Shown: piece by piece, positions 1 to 10,418 of the stretch
How the letters are laid out: each line of letters begins with the position of its first letter
Numbering within the stretch: the first letter of the stretch is position 1
Origin: Diplodia intermedia
Taxonomy: Eukaryota; Ascomycota; Dothideomycetes; Botryosphaeriales; Botryosphaeriaceae
DNA length: 64,000 nucleotides
Assembly (NCBI GenBank): GCA_021495925.1
Contig: JAKEKT010000035.1
Span: 248,001 to 312,000, forward strand
Direction: 5' to 3'
Translations under genes and position numbers: made by a program
The notes under the pieces: model-generated
Told to the model about the DNA's origin: nothing
The model's input: only the letters and a program-made list of their open reading frames with translations
Databases searched by the model: none

Positions 1-3000
1 GGGCACCTACGATCTTGTCCGTCCGTTTCCCATCTAAAAGCAGGCCTACCGTGGTACCCGGCGTTGCAAGTAAGAACCCCAAAGTGATCATCCAGAGTCA
101 CCCGGAGCTGGCCTGATCAAGGCATGAGATTACCGACCTACCTCATCTCACTGGAAGGCAAACACCGTCCGTTCCAGGTTCTCGTGTTTGTATACTGCCC
201 TCGGGCCTCTTGTCGACGCATTCGAGCATTTTTTCGCGGGGAGTAGGGTCCTTCGAGGTAAGAGATCTGAAGGGTCAGTGCTCATCGGCATACACCAGGG
301 ATCGGCACGTCGGCGCAGCGCATTCCCATTGGTTGCCCGCCAGCGCCTCCCCCCGTCCCGTACCTTACCTGGACAGCTCGCGATTCCCCTCTTTTCAATA
401 ACAAACAACCGCGGCAAGCTGTGGCAAAGCACCAGCGTCCCGCCGTCTGTCTCCGCGTACGAGTCAAGGATTGTCGACGCGTCGAGCAGCTTGTAAATGT
501 GAGGCGGGAGGCGGAGCGGAAGGCAACGAACGAAAAGAGACGGAGCCAGCGCCGTCTTACAATTGCGGTAACCTACCTTGCGAATATCATGTCGATCACT
601 CTTCAGCTCTTGTTAGAGATCTTGATCCTGTGAGAATGACGCTGCCCGCGCTTACTGAAGGATGAACGGCGGCGCACATGGCTGAAAAGCTCATGCCCCA
701 AAGACTACCACTGCCACCCCTTTTCGCTATTTGCCACTCGCGGTCCGATAGCATCGAGCATGCCTTCGTAGGGCGATGGGCAGTGCGTCTAGACGCACCC
801 GACGCGCTGTTTCCTCCGTCTCTTCCTCGCCTGAGGAACGACTGAGAAATCCCGTTCGGACGGGTAATCAGGGGCAATCACGAAAACTGTGCATTGCAGC
901 TGCAAGCACCAGACTTCTCGCGGCGAAAGCTTCTCACAAGCCATGCACCAGCGGGCGCAGCGCTTGCGGTAGACGGGTAGACTGGTGGTTGCAGCTTCCG
1001 CGCTTCCGCGAACCATCATGGCCAAACACGGCCCATGCTTCTCTTGTCCATCGGGGAGCGTCTTGCAGCGTCCGTGTAAGCAAGGCACGAGTTTGCTTAC
1101 GTCGCGCCTCCACCGCCACCAGTTCCCGCTCCGCTGGTGCTCGCTCCCCGTCGCAAGGAGAAGACGGGCGCGCGCCGTCAGAGCAAAAGAGTCAGGGGTA
1201 GGCAAAGTGTCGTCACGGCCTCGTCGTCGGGGTCGGCCGCGCTCCGCCAGCCGCGCGCAAACCTCTCGATTGGTTCCCCTGCATAGAAGCTAATCGAAGA
1301 CGTCAAAAGATGTAGGGTTCAGCCTCGTCCCGACAAGCCGCGCCGCCGCGTGCAAGCTCGATTCGAGGGGTTGGCCATCGGCCCGGCAGTTTGGCTCAAC
1401 GAATGGGAAGACGTGGCGCGGGAGGAGAACCTAAATTATCATGCTCCAGATGTGTTGATCGCTTCGTCTCGCTTGCCGTGGGGTTGCTGCAGCTAACGTA
1501 TGCGAGATCGATGTTAGGGTGAAATATGCAGGCAGGAACGCTTTCTGCGGTTGATGCAGGGGTGCGCGTGAATGTGAAGGGGGGATGGAATGGGACGCGT
1601 GCCCGAGTGCGTGCGCTGCGCGCGTGCGTCACGGCGGATGCCATTGCGAGGGCAATGCCAACGGGGCACCTGTCTTGCTCGGATGGATTGTCATTGAGTA
1701 TCGTGTGCCCCGCCGCGGTGAGTCGCGTGGTCTGTGGGGTCCGAAGAAAGAAGAACAAGCCGGGGGTTGTCCATAGCGAGAGGGGATTTGGCCATTTGAA
1801 TGGTGATTGGCGAGGGGCCGGAGGGAAAGGTGCCGGATTGAGAGGCGGATGCCTTGTGCGACGGCGGGTTGTCTCTGGCACAAGACCGAGATCCGATGGC
1901 GGTAGCCGTGTCAGTACGGATGTGCAGGAGGCGGTCGAGGTCGAAGCGCCGATCCGGGCGGGTGGTCGGGGCGAGAACAGGCGAGTTTGAGAGGCGAGAA
2001 GGAGGCTGCAGGGGCATTGGGTGTGGCGCGTCCCCAGTTGTTTGGGATTGCGATTGTGGCCAGATTGGCGCCGCATTCAGCACCAGAACAACGGGTATCC
2101 CATGCGATGGCCAAGGGTGCCGCTTGGCAGGTGGAAGGGTGCGGCCATCGCCAAGCGGGCGCGCTCAGGGCTCGTGAGATGAGGGCGCCGGCGCGGTGGG
2201 ACAGGTGGGCGGAATCCGGAAAGAGGGTTGAGGCGTCGGGAGGGCGGGCGGGTGGAAGTCGGAAGCGTGGCCAGACGGCGGGGGGTGCGGGCAGGGCTGG
2301 CCACTCACGGGCGTGATATAGGCCGGGATGGATTGAGATCTGGCCACTCGGATTGTTTGCTAGGGTGAAGCGAGCGAGGTTGAAACCACCGTGGGCGTTG
2401 AAGGAAGCGACGGGCACGGGCGGCGCGGGCACCCAAGGGCTGGGGCGCGGAAGATGCCAGCTGGAGAGGTCAGCGTCGACAGACGAGGCGATGACGACGG
2501 CGGCCGGGGATGCTGGCGCTGCAGGCGAGCAGATCTGGCCGCGGCATGAGACAGGTCCTTTTGTGGTGAATCACCACCAGGTGGCTGAGGCTGCGGGCGG
2601 GCGCGCAAGCGGAAGGCGTGGAGGGCGACGACTCGCGATACGAGCTAGATTGGCGGCGGCGGCCACCGATCATGCGCGGCGAGATGCGTGTAACCGGCGA
2701 TTGAGTTGTTGTGAAGTAGATGGAGTTTTGGGCGAGAGAAGGGACGGGGCTAGTGCCTGCCTTCCCTCTCCCGCCGCCGGTCCGCATCCACGCCCACCGA
2801 CTGCCTTGCTACGCATGAGCGTGCGAGGCACAGCCATCGGCACGTCTCGCCGCCATTGATCGCCCGGACGAGAGCCTGGCCTCTCCTCCGTTCTCCGTCC
2901 TCCGTCCTCCGTCGTCCGTCCTCCGCCTCCCCCGCCAGCAACCCACAATTGCGGGCCTGCCAAATGAGCGGCCCCCGGCGTGCCGAGCCCGTTCTTCATC

Positions 3001-4766
3001 CCCCGACTCGCTTTGTGAAATGTGAGCTCGCCGCCGGCCTGGTCAGCGGACGACTTGCCATACCGAGTCGCAGGGTCTGGACGTCTCCTGACTGCCCGCC
3101 GGCCATGCAACCCACAATCGGCAGTCCTCATCGCCCGTCCGGTCCTTTCCAATCCCGCTAGCGGATCGGTGCCCGCGCTGCCCACAGCCTTACGATCTCT
3201 GGATGTAGATCCCGCACTTCCCCCCGACCTGCAGTCCTCTTGCGCTACGGAGCAGGGCCGGCCCATAGCGCCAAACGTCGCCCTGACTGTCCTCTTGCTG
3301 CCTATTCAGGCTCTCTGGCCGCCGCACCTCGCTCCTGTGAAACACCGCCCACCTACTTTGCTCGCACAACATCTCCAGCACTCGTAAGCCGTCTTGTTGC
3401 CCGGACGAGCGGCCCCGATCCCCAAGGCACAACTGTTACAGCAGGGGTCTTATTCAAGCAACCGAGCATCGAGTCACTAATCTCCACGCCCTCGGTCTAG
3501 ACTCGGAGAATGACACGCTTGCTGACATAGATTTAACTAATCCTGACGACGGTCTGGCCTTTGCCCAGCATGTGCGGAGCCGCCGCGGTTTCAATAACTC
3601 CGACACTTGCAGAACCTCCACGGTCCGCACATCGATCTCGAGCTGCCCGTAGGCGGGGAAGTCCGTGTCCGGTATTGCCCCTTTGTGCCCACACTCCTCT
3701 GGCCGCGAGACGTGAGATAGGTAGCATGGTGAATTCTCAGCGCGTACCGCGGTCACAATTGCTGTTCAAGAATCCGATATGCGGACATTGACATGCTTCT
3801 CTCGCCCGACGGAATCGTACGTTTTTGGACGCCGGGACTTTCTGTTGAAGAAATTTTGCAGATGCGGAACCGGTTCCGGACGTTGATGACCGGTGCACCG
3901 ACACCGGGACTTCCCAGATTTACTCGGCCGAGGTTGCCAGAATTATAGCGATCACGAGGCTATGTGATCAAGATCGCGGGAAGGGCCACTTGTCGGTTCA
4001 ATGCAATGCTTCCTGGCCGTGTTTGGGGAGTCCTCCAAAGCTGCACGTGGAGGCCTCAGAAGTTGAAACAGACTTTCGGAACGTCGTCCACAGAAGCGTC
4101 CTAGTGAGACCATGTAGTGCTGTTTCATTGTGCGATGCGCTGTGCTTTGTGGCAGTTTCTCAGACGACGTGAATTTGAAGTGGTTACTTCGACTTTGCAA
4201 CGTTCTCCATTTCCGGTTTAGATTACACAGACACCCACTTCAGCCATGCATCGAGTATCACGATATCCTGACAGATATACTTTCCCATAAAAGCCAGTGC
4301 CCTTCAATAGATCTTGCAAGTTCCTAAGTTTTGGTTCGAGTCTCGTTGGTAGAGGTGTTGACAATGTCCCAGTACTCCGTATATTTCCGGGCCGCACTGC
4401 GCGAACAACTCAAGTCCAACCATCACTTCAATTTATTGACAGCAATTTCCAACTAATAAGCCTACTAGCTCGAAGAGCTATGGCCTATACAGCTAAATAC
4501 ACCCTTAGGCGATCTCTTCACATTCTGTCCATCACCCATGTGTTGGCTTTTGGCGACAAGCTCTCCAAAGACATGCGTGCACAGGAAAGCTCAACCACCA
4601 TCGTTACGCAGGCACGCGGATTTGGGAAAACAGGCATACCCACTAACAAAAAATACACGCAACACATATCGTCACGTCTCTGGCTCTGACAGCATTTGCT
4701 CGCATCTCAGCTGACTGTATCAGTCCCCTCGCAATCGACTACCCAGCAAACCAGCGGCAACCCGCG
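1..4766. other. Region without a recognisable gene
   Basis: GC-rich to about 3.5 kb, then more AT-rich. Open frames of 60-230 codons exist on both strands, but they overlap each other, have no recognisable motif and look like chance openings in GC-rich DNA. A short pyrimidine-rich tandem repeat lies at 2884-2930. Transcribed noncoding DNA or an unrecognised gene cannot be excluded. Confidence 0.5.
2884..2930. repeat. TCCTCCG-type short tandem repeat
   Basis: About six imperfect copies of a 6-7 nt unit of the form TCCTCCG or TCCGTCC follow one another, giving a pure pyrimidine-G tract. It lies in no recognised gene. Confidence 0.6.
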
Positions 4767-4774
4767 TATATAAG
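4767..4774 (+). promoter_or_regulatory. TATA box upstream of the small ORF at 4849
   Basis: The octamer TATATAAG lies 82 bases before the ATG at 4849 and is followed by a C/A-rich leader typical of fungal 5' UTRs. The same octamer precedes the small gene at 12267. Confidence 0.5.
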
Positions 4775-4848
4775 CCCCTCTACTTGCCTTCGTCGTGACA
4801 CCACCCCAAGCAATACCTTTAACGCCAGCACAACCACTTCGTCCAGCC

Positions 4849-5019
4849 ATGAGCGAACACACCAGTGGTGGCAGTGATATACCCTCCACGGGTTCCGCGG
4901 CGGGGGCGTACGCCGCTGCTGATGAGAATGTGATTTTTGGTGCCGCAACCGACAAGAGTGATGGCAGAGGTGGTAGCGGAGGAGACAAGACTGGTGACAT
5001 GGGGAAGCCAGGGGAATGA
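4849..5019 (+). CDS. Small hydrophilic Gly/Ser/Asp-rich protein, unknown function
   Basis: A single-exon frame of 56 codons starts with ATG in a good context (preceded by CCAGCC). The product is low-complexity: rich in Gly, Ser, Asp and Ala, with no Cys, no hydrophobic segment and no signal peptide. This composition resembles small disordered stress-type proteins of fungi, but I recognise no family. The gene call rests mainly on the promoter layout: a TATA box 82 bases upstream and an unbroken CA-rich leader. The frame also extends upstream to 4795 without a better start. The call could be wrong, because 56 codons can open by chance. Confidence 0.4.
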   Translation: MSEHTSGGSDIPSTGSAAGAYAAADENVIFGAATDKSDGRGGSGGDKTGDMGKPGE

Positions 5020-5433
5020 TCAGGGAGTGGGCGTGTACTTGGAGATTCTGGGAATATAGGATATTTGTGAGAGGCGGATTGGCTATGATGCGCATGTGAG
5101 TTACAGCGAAGCTTGACGTGTACCCCACACAATGGAGGGGGTCACTCCAATGCAAAGGGTTTGAAGTAAGGACAAAGGTAATATTAAGTATGGTGGCCAT
5201 GCGGATACTTTAAATAGTGACAACTGTCACGAAGAGTGGATGCTCTTCTGCGCCACGCTCTGTGTCGCAACATAAAAATGGTTCACTGCCGGAGAATCAG
5301 AAAGGTACGCAAAAGGAAAAGCACAACGCCAACACCCACCACCGCAAAGTTCTCCGGCCACCTTGGGGCAAACGGCGCCTCCTGAAAATTTCAACCTCCC
5401 TCCCCATCGGCCTCCTGGTTCATACTCGCCACT
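5020..5433. other. Intergenic, no gene seen
   Basis: About 410 bases between the small ORF and the DUF6590 gene. The segment just before 5434 is C-rich and probably serves as leader of the downstream gene. Confidence 0.5.
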
Positions 5434-6599
5434 ATGCCTCCCAAGACTCGTGAAGTGTCTTCTCTTGAATTAATTAACAGAGGCTGTAAGTTTCATCAAT
5501 TGCCCTTGTTTGCATGTTTGCACTGCATTTGTATGGCCTTTTGATATGCGGAGTGAGATCTATCAGCAGCGACTAAAGTTTCTTTAGGTATAAAGCAAAT
5601 CGAGAGGAATGAATGGGAATGCGGAAAGGTACTTTATTTCACAGCCCCCTGACCAGCCATTAATTAAACTCAACAGTACATTCTGTTGGAACTCAATGAT
5701 GACGAAGCCGATGAACGCACCAAAAAAGAAGCGGCGATGAAATTGTCTCCAGAGAGGCGCACGAACAATGTCCCTGTGTTCCGCAAGTACGTTGTGCTCG
5801 AAGCAGGGGAGAATGCTTCCAAATGCCTGTTAGTCTCCTTCAAGCAATGGGAAGAGCATCGATTGACAGTCTCAGAAATGTGAGGACATACGAACATCAG
5901 GCAACACTGCGCCCAGATATCAAGCCGTTCCAATGGCAACACGGCATCATATGGAGTGGGAAAGAGCGGCTTCCGCTGCCTGAAGAGACAACACTCTGCA
6001 GCCCTTCACTCCGAGTCACGGTGCAGCCTCATACCAAGGACATCTCCAAGTCCGCGCGCATAAATTACGGCGAAACTTTTCAAGTGAAGCACGACCGCAA
6101 GGTCTACGTCTTGGGAGCGCTTAGTCCTAACTCGGTAGCTAAGTTAAAAGACAATTTCCAGAAGATTCAACGGCGAATCAAGTCGGCCGGACCCCCTCCC
6201 AACGCCCCCGGACTAGTTCCATTTCTACCTCACCATGGCCATGGTCAGTCGCAAGATGCCTATCGAACGCTACGGGTGTATGCCAAAGATTCTAGCCACG
6301 GATTTACTGCAAAAGGATTGTTCGACACGGGTGCGTGCAAGACCTTCATCTCTGCGCCTTTCGCAAAGAGGATTGGGGCTCGCTTGAGGAGGATTGAGGA
6401 TTTTCCAGTACATTCCCCAGGTGGTGGATTCTTGGTACTGAAGTCCTGTACAACCTGTCGTTGGCGGGTCAAGGACAAGGAAGATGGTGAGGTGTATGAG
6501 GATACATTCTATGTTGATCCCTCAAGGTCCGGAGGCTTGGACGTGTGTATAGGACTGGCAACCCTGCAAAAGCATAGACTATTTCAATGGAACAGCTAG
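5434..6599 (+). CDS. DUF6590 domain protein with C-terminal retropepsin-like domain
   Basis: Four exons: 5434-5485, 5588-5628, 5677-5828 and 5876-6599 (322 aa). Introns are 102, 48 and 47 nt, all GT..AG; the frame closes only with these joints. Residues about 68-185 fit the fungal DUF6590 pattern: a start like VFRKYVVLE, then TYEHQATLRPDIKP, a run of charged and proline residues, then the segment SARINYG followed by a V-H-K-V core. Residues about 215-320 look like a retropepsin-type aspartic protease fold, with the catalytic-type FDTGA motif at roughly residue 230, a CTTCRW segment and a C-terminal IGLATL motif that resembles the second conserved strand of such domains. DUF6590 is widespread in fungal accessory proteins with no assigned reaction. 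The protease activity is inferred from the DTG motif only. No signal peptide or membrane segment is visible. Confidence 0.7.
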
Positions 6600-6873
6600 C
6601 GCTTGTTTCAGCACACGAACAAGGTGAGGTATGATCGGAAGATGGTGAATTGCTGGACGCCTCCACAGCAACAAATGGTTTGAATCACCAAAGACCAGGC
6701 AGTTAATATAACACCGTCTTCTTCATGCATCACATCCTGTTTTCTTGCATTAGCTGAGGCCGATAGGCAGCAACTCTCGCAAGTTCAAAAAGAAGATAGC
6801 CCGCTAATCGCTCGCTTCCGGCCCGAACCCGAACCAGAGCAAAAAGTTTGCTGCGCTCAAAGTGCAAAAGAAA

Positions 6874-6978
6874 TGTCCCTACGCAGAATCGAACTGCGGA
6901 CCTTCGGATCGCTTCTTCTGGGAAGAAGTCATATCGTTGATATGAGACCGACGTCATAACCGACTAGACCACAGAGAC
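6874..6978 (-). tRNA. tRNA-Met (CAT), elongator type, with intron
   Basis: On the minus strand the 7-bp acceptor stem (GTCTCTG with TAGGGAC), a 3-bp D stem, a T arm of CGCAG/CTGCG with loop TTCGATT and an AGGTC variable loop all form. Position 33 is T and the anticodon CAT lies at 6944-6942. A 31-nt intron (6940-6910) follows A37. Bases TCATATC spanning the anticodon pair perfectly with GATATGA in the intron, the usual pre-tRNA arrangement. T54 argues for elongator rather than initiator. The anticodon stem has one T-T mismatch at 31/39. A short T-rich stretch follows the 3' end. Confidence 0.75.
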
Positions 6979-7752
6979 TGGATGAAGACCTGAGATCTTC
7001 TCTGTAAGGATGCCCGAGACATCCTAGTCGTGGAAGATGAATTGGACAGTATGGTAAATATACTCGGAATTATTCTAAGCCGCTACATCTCCGCGGAAGT
7101 ACGCAAACTTCTCGATTAGCCCTCTCTCGCAGTGGCACTATCCACAAGCGCAACGATGATTGGGCGACCTGTGATCCCTTATCTCGTCCCTTTCCTGCTC
7201 TAGCGATGGAGCCCCATTATCTGCAGACTGCGCAGACTTCCATCAAAAGGTCAACACCAACGCCTCTATACACGCCGAGGTTTGCAACGAGTCTGAGCCT
7301 CAACCCGCCGCCAAATTTCCCCGCATTCCTAGGTCCATCAGCTGCGCGGAGAAAGCAAACAGAGCGGCTGAGAACGGGCCTTTTGATCACGATTTTCTTA
7401 CGTTATGGAAAAGCACCAGGCTTCAAGAAGGAAGGTCACGTTGACGATTCCGCGTCCACGCCATTTGCCAATCCTGCCTCGGCGCATCGTTTCATGCGAG
7501 AGGGCGTACACAGGGCGCGGTTATGACGGATCTGTCTCGAGCCTTGTTCGGTTCCTAGCATGCGGTGATCCCGCCTTTACTCCGCATTCTCGATGGCCGG
7601 CCCTTTGACGTCGTCTGGCTGAGAGCGATGGCGACACGCAAGGTTGGCAGGGGTTCCTTTTGACTTCGTCTTGTCGCTGTCTCCCTTTCTCCATGCCCTT
7701 TCCTTTCCAACTCTCCTGCTCTTCTCCTGCTGTCCTTTCAATTGACGGCAAG
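6979..7752. other. Intergenic, no gene seen; leader of the HPP gene
   Basis: No recognisable frame. The last 100 bases are C/T-rich (7660-7740), typical of a fungal 5' UTR. In-frame ATGs at 7660 and 7693 could extend the downstream protein N-terminally. Confidence 0.4.
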
Positions 7753-8861
7753 ATGAAACTCCCCGCCGCCAAGGATGTTCACTTCGACATCGACCAGTAC
7801 CTCAACCGATTCGTACCCCGCAACCGCATTCACCGGCTACCCAAGCCTCTCTCGCGCTTCCTGGGGTACAGAGAGAAGCCGGCACCGCCAATTGGCAACA
7901 TCATCCAGGCAACATGGGCCCTGGTCGGCGCCTTTTGCGGCCTCACCGTCGTGACGGCCGTCTACAAGTTCGGGCCCGGCATAGCAAAATACAATCCGCC
8001 CGTCATAGTCGCCAGTCTGGTACATACGCCCGATCGATCCCATGCCCCTCCCTCACCACCTCAAACCCAACCGCCCGCTGAAAAACCCCCCCCCTAACCG
8101 ATTTCCAGGGCGCCGCCGCAGTCCTCAACTACAACGTCATCACCACCCCGCTCGCGCAACCGCGCAACGCCGTCCTCGGCAACACGCTCGCCGCCCTCAC
8201 CGGCGTGTGCATCGCCAAACTCTTCATGCTGGACGACGACGGGTCGTCCTTCGACGCGTACCGCTGGCTGGCGGGCCCCCTGTGCTGCGGCTGCGCGTCG
8301 TGGGCCATGACCATGACCAACACCGTCTACCCGCCCGGCGGCGCGACCGCCATCCTCGCCGCCACGGACCCGGCCGTCGGCGCGCTGGGCTGGGTGTTCG
8401 TGCCGCTGGTCCTGCTGGGCTCGGTGCTGATGGTGGGCGTGGCGCTGGTGACGAACAACCTGCAGCGGCGGTACCCGGTTTATTGGTGGACGGCGGAGGA
8501 CGTTGGTCGGAAGAGGGCGGCGGCGGCGGCACGGGACGGGGAGGGAGAGGATGTCGAGGGTGTGGGGCGGGGGGATGAGAAGCGTGCGAGGGAGGAGCTT
8601 GGTGTGGAGGAGCGGGAGGAGCGGGAGGAGCGCAGGATTGTCATCACCGAGGACCGCATCTTCGTTCCGGAAGGCTTTCACTTCGGTGTCGTGGATGCGC
8701 GGTTCGTGGAGCTGCTACGGGCGAGACTGCGTGGCAATGACGGTTCCTCCCCGGCGGTGCCGCCGTCCGAGTCGGAAGCTGGCTCGAACGGCACGGATCT
8801 CGCGAGCAGCAGGGATATTTTGCCGTCACTGAAGTCGCAGAAGTCGTGTGAAGAGCGGTAG
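7753..8861 (+). CDS. HPP family integral membrane protein
   Basis: Two exons, 7753-8019 and 8109-8861, separated by an 89-nt intron (339 aa). After a soluble N-terminus of about 50 residues come several hydrophobic segments (about 55-80, 110-135, 150-170 and 180-205). They carry motifs of the fungal HPP family: YNPPVIVASL joined to GAAAVLNYN across the intron, then TNTVYPPGGATAILA. The C-terminal 110 residues are charged, Glu/Arg-rich and probably cytosolic. HPP proteins are membrane proteins; some members in bacteria and plastids take part in nitrite transport, but the role of the fungal ones is not settled. The start at MKLPAAKD was chosen because the family motif follows directly; an upstream in-frame ATG at 7660 is possible. 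Confidence 0.85.
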
Positions 8862-9654
8862 GGTAAGACAATTGACCACGAGGGCTTCTTGGTTCCCTCT
8901 TGAGCCTGGGCTTCGTGGGAAGAGTTTGTGTTTTATGACTGGCTTGATACTCTCCGCATGGTAGGTTCAGTAGCTCGATGGGCTCTTCAAGATGATCTGG
9001 GCCATTTGAGGATCATATCACTCACTGATGATGCATCGGGGAACTGGAATGTGGATGAGCTGTTGGATTACGGCTGTAAGCCTTCTCTGACGCAACCGGA
9101 TGGCTTTTCCCAGCAACGTTCCGCTGACCCTCGTCAATACATGCTTGCTGTATGGCGAGGCTGTATCGAGACACCCTTGCCCCGCGAGCTTTGGGAGAAC
9201 AGCTACAAGGCGCCCCGTGAAAGTGGCGCACCCACAAGGACTTTCGGGAAAGCGCCAATGGCATTCATTCATTTCTGACTCCAGACACTGAGACACCTCC
9301 ACTTCCCGTCATGTCTAAAGTGCGGCTGGTATGGACGTCCGTCGCAGAACCCAACCTTTTCAAGACACCTCCAATAACCACCAATACTCTGGATACCTCG
9401 AATTCTTCATTCTTGACAACAGGGATAGTTGCGTTGGTACATGCTGGCCACCCGAAGACTTTGGCATGTCGCATATCAAAACGACTGAATCAGGGGCTTG
9501 TTTCGTGGACAGGGTAATGAAAAGAGACAATGAGGCGCACTTGTACAAGAAGAGGCCAGAAATTCCACTTATGCAGTTCAATAACTCCAACTGATTAACA
9601 AGATTGTAGATCAGATTCCCTTTGCCCCATGGGGGATTCTGCGCCATTCCCATA
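8862..9654. other. No clear gene; possible upstream part of a degenerate gene
   Basis: Open frames at 8928-9278 and 9331-9594 lie on the plus strand in front of a fragment that resembles the end of a fungal accessory protein (9655-9856). I could not join them with convincing splice sites. They may be exons of one unrecognised gene or remnants. Confidence 0.3.
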
Positions 9655-9856
9655 GTCTACAAGTCCTGCTGGACTGGAACATCCTCCGCTCATCTGCTTT
9701 GACAGCGATGGGAAAACTCTTGACCCACCTCCGCTTTTGATTGTGATGTTTGTAGGTTGGCGAGGACAAGTGCCATACCGCATTGGTATCGAAGAGATTC
9801 TGTTGGCTCGGTGGGAGTCTTGCAATCCCACTTTCAAAACCGTAGCCCTCGTGTGA
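9655..9856 (+). pseudogene. C-terminal fragment of a fungal accessory protein
   Basis: The reading frame ending with TGA at 9854-9856 encodes a segment with PPLLIVMFVGWRGQ, then PYRIGI, an ILLARWESC stretch and a final KTVALV. This layout (aliphatic strand, W-x-G, A/PYR-hydrophobic-GI, a Trp some 12 residues later, then K-x-V-x-L-V at the very end) is how many fungal HET-type and related accessory proteins finish. A plausible 3' splice site (CCCATAG) stands just before 9655. No complete gene could be built upstream, so it is either a last exon of a gene I cannot resolve or a relic. Confidence 0.3.
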
Positions 9857-10299
9857 AGATGCAGGTTTGCAGTTCGTGTACTGTCTTCAGCGGGAGTAGA
9901 TAGCTTACGGTCAAAATCAACTATGTACCCTGAAAAAGCGCATTATTTCCAGTCCTGCATCCGCTATCTCATACCTGTTTCTTTGACCCGTTCGGCATGC
10001 TCTTGCTCTTCGATGGTTTTTGATATTGACATTGGGTTGGCTGCTTTTGTAGTCCCTCCCTTGATGTATAAAACTAACAACTTATCTTTCTATACATGTC
10101 AATACATGAGGACTTACCTTTCCGAGCAGACTCTCAAACACCGGACCGAAGCCCTACTTTTCCACGTACAATCTCAAGTCCTCGCTCCCGTCATCCTCCA
10201 GAGAGACTACAGGTCCACTTGAGTTACTAGCGTGATCGTTAGCGAGACTGCACGGACGGTCCTTAAAAAAAAAAAAGGCCTGACGCGCAAAAAATCAAA
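9857..10299. other. Intergenic, no gene seen
   Basis: AT-richer DNA. Poly-A runs at 10265-10276 and 10289-10294 on the plus strand serve as T-run termination signals for the 5S gene read from the minus strand. Confidence 0.5.
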
Positions 10300-10418
10300 A
10301 CGTACAACAGCCGGGATTCCCCAATGGTCACCCACTTGAGTACTAATCGGCCGGTTCGCAGCTTGAGTACGGCTGAGCGGACGGGAAGCCCTATATTCTG
10401 CGACCTATGGTCGTACGT
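10300..10418 (-). rRNA. 5S ribosomal RNA
   Basis: On the minus strand the 119-nt sequence matches the fungal 5S pattern: the start ACGTACGACCATAGG, the block GGGCTTCCCGTCCGCTCAG containing the internal control region, then GTGGGTGACCA and the end GTTGTACGT, which pairs with the start to form helix I. A T-rich run (GATTTTTT) directly downstream is the RNA polymerase III terminator. The gene stands alone, as in moulds such as Neurospora where 5S genes are dispersed instead of lying in the rDNA repeat. A long ORF that overlaps it on the other strand is therefore spurious. Confidence 0.92.

Noticed and set aside
1396..2076. 226-codon minus-strand frame
   Set aside because: Pro/Ser/Thr/Arg-rich translation of C-rich DNA, with equally long frames on the other strand; no motif or splice support.
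4325..4362. Possible tRNA T arm (GGTTCGAGTCTCG)
   Set aside because: The bases flanking the loop do not pair and no acceptor or anticodon stem can be formed.
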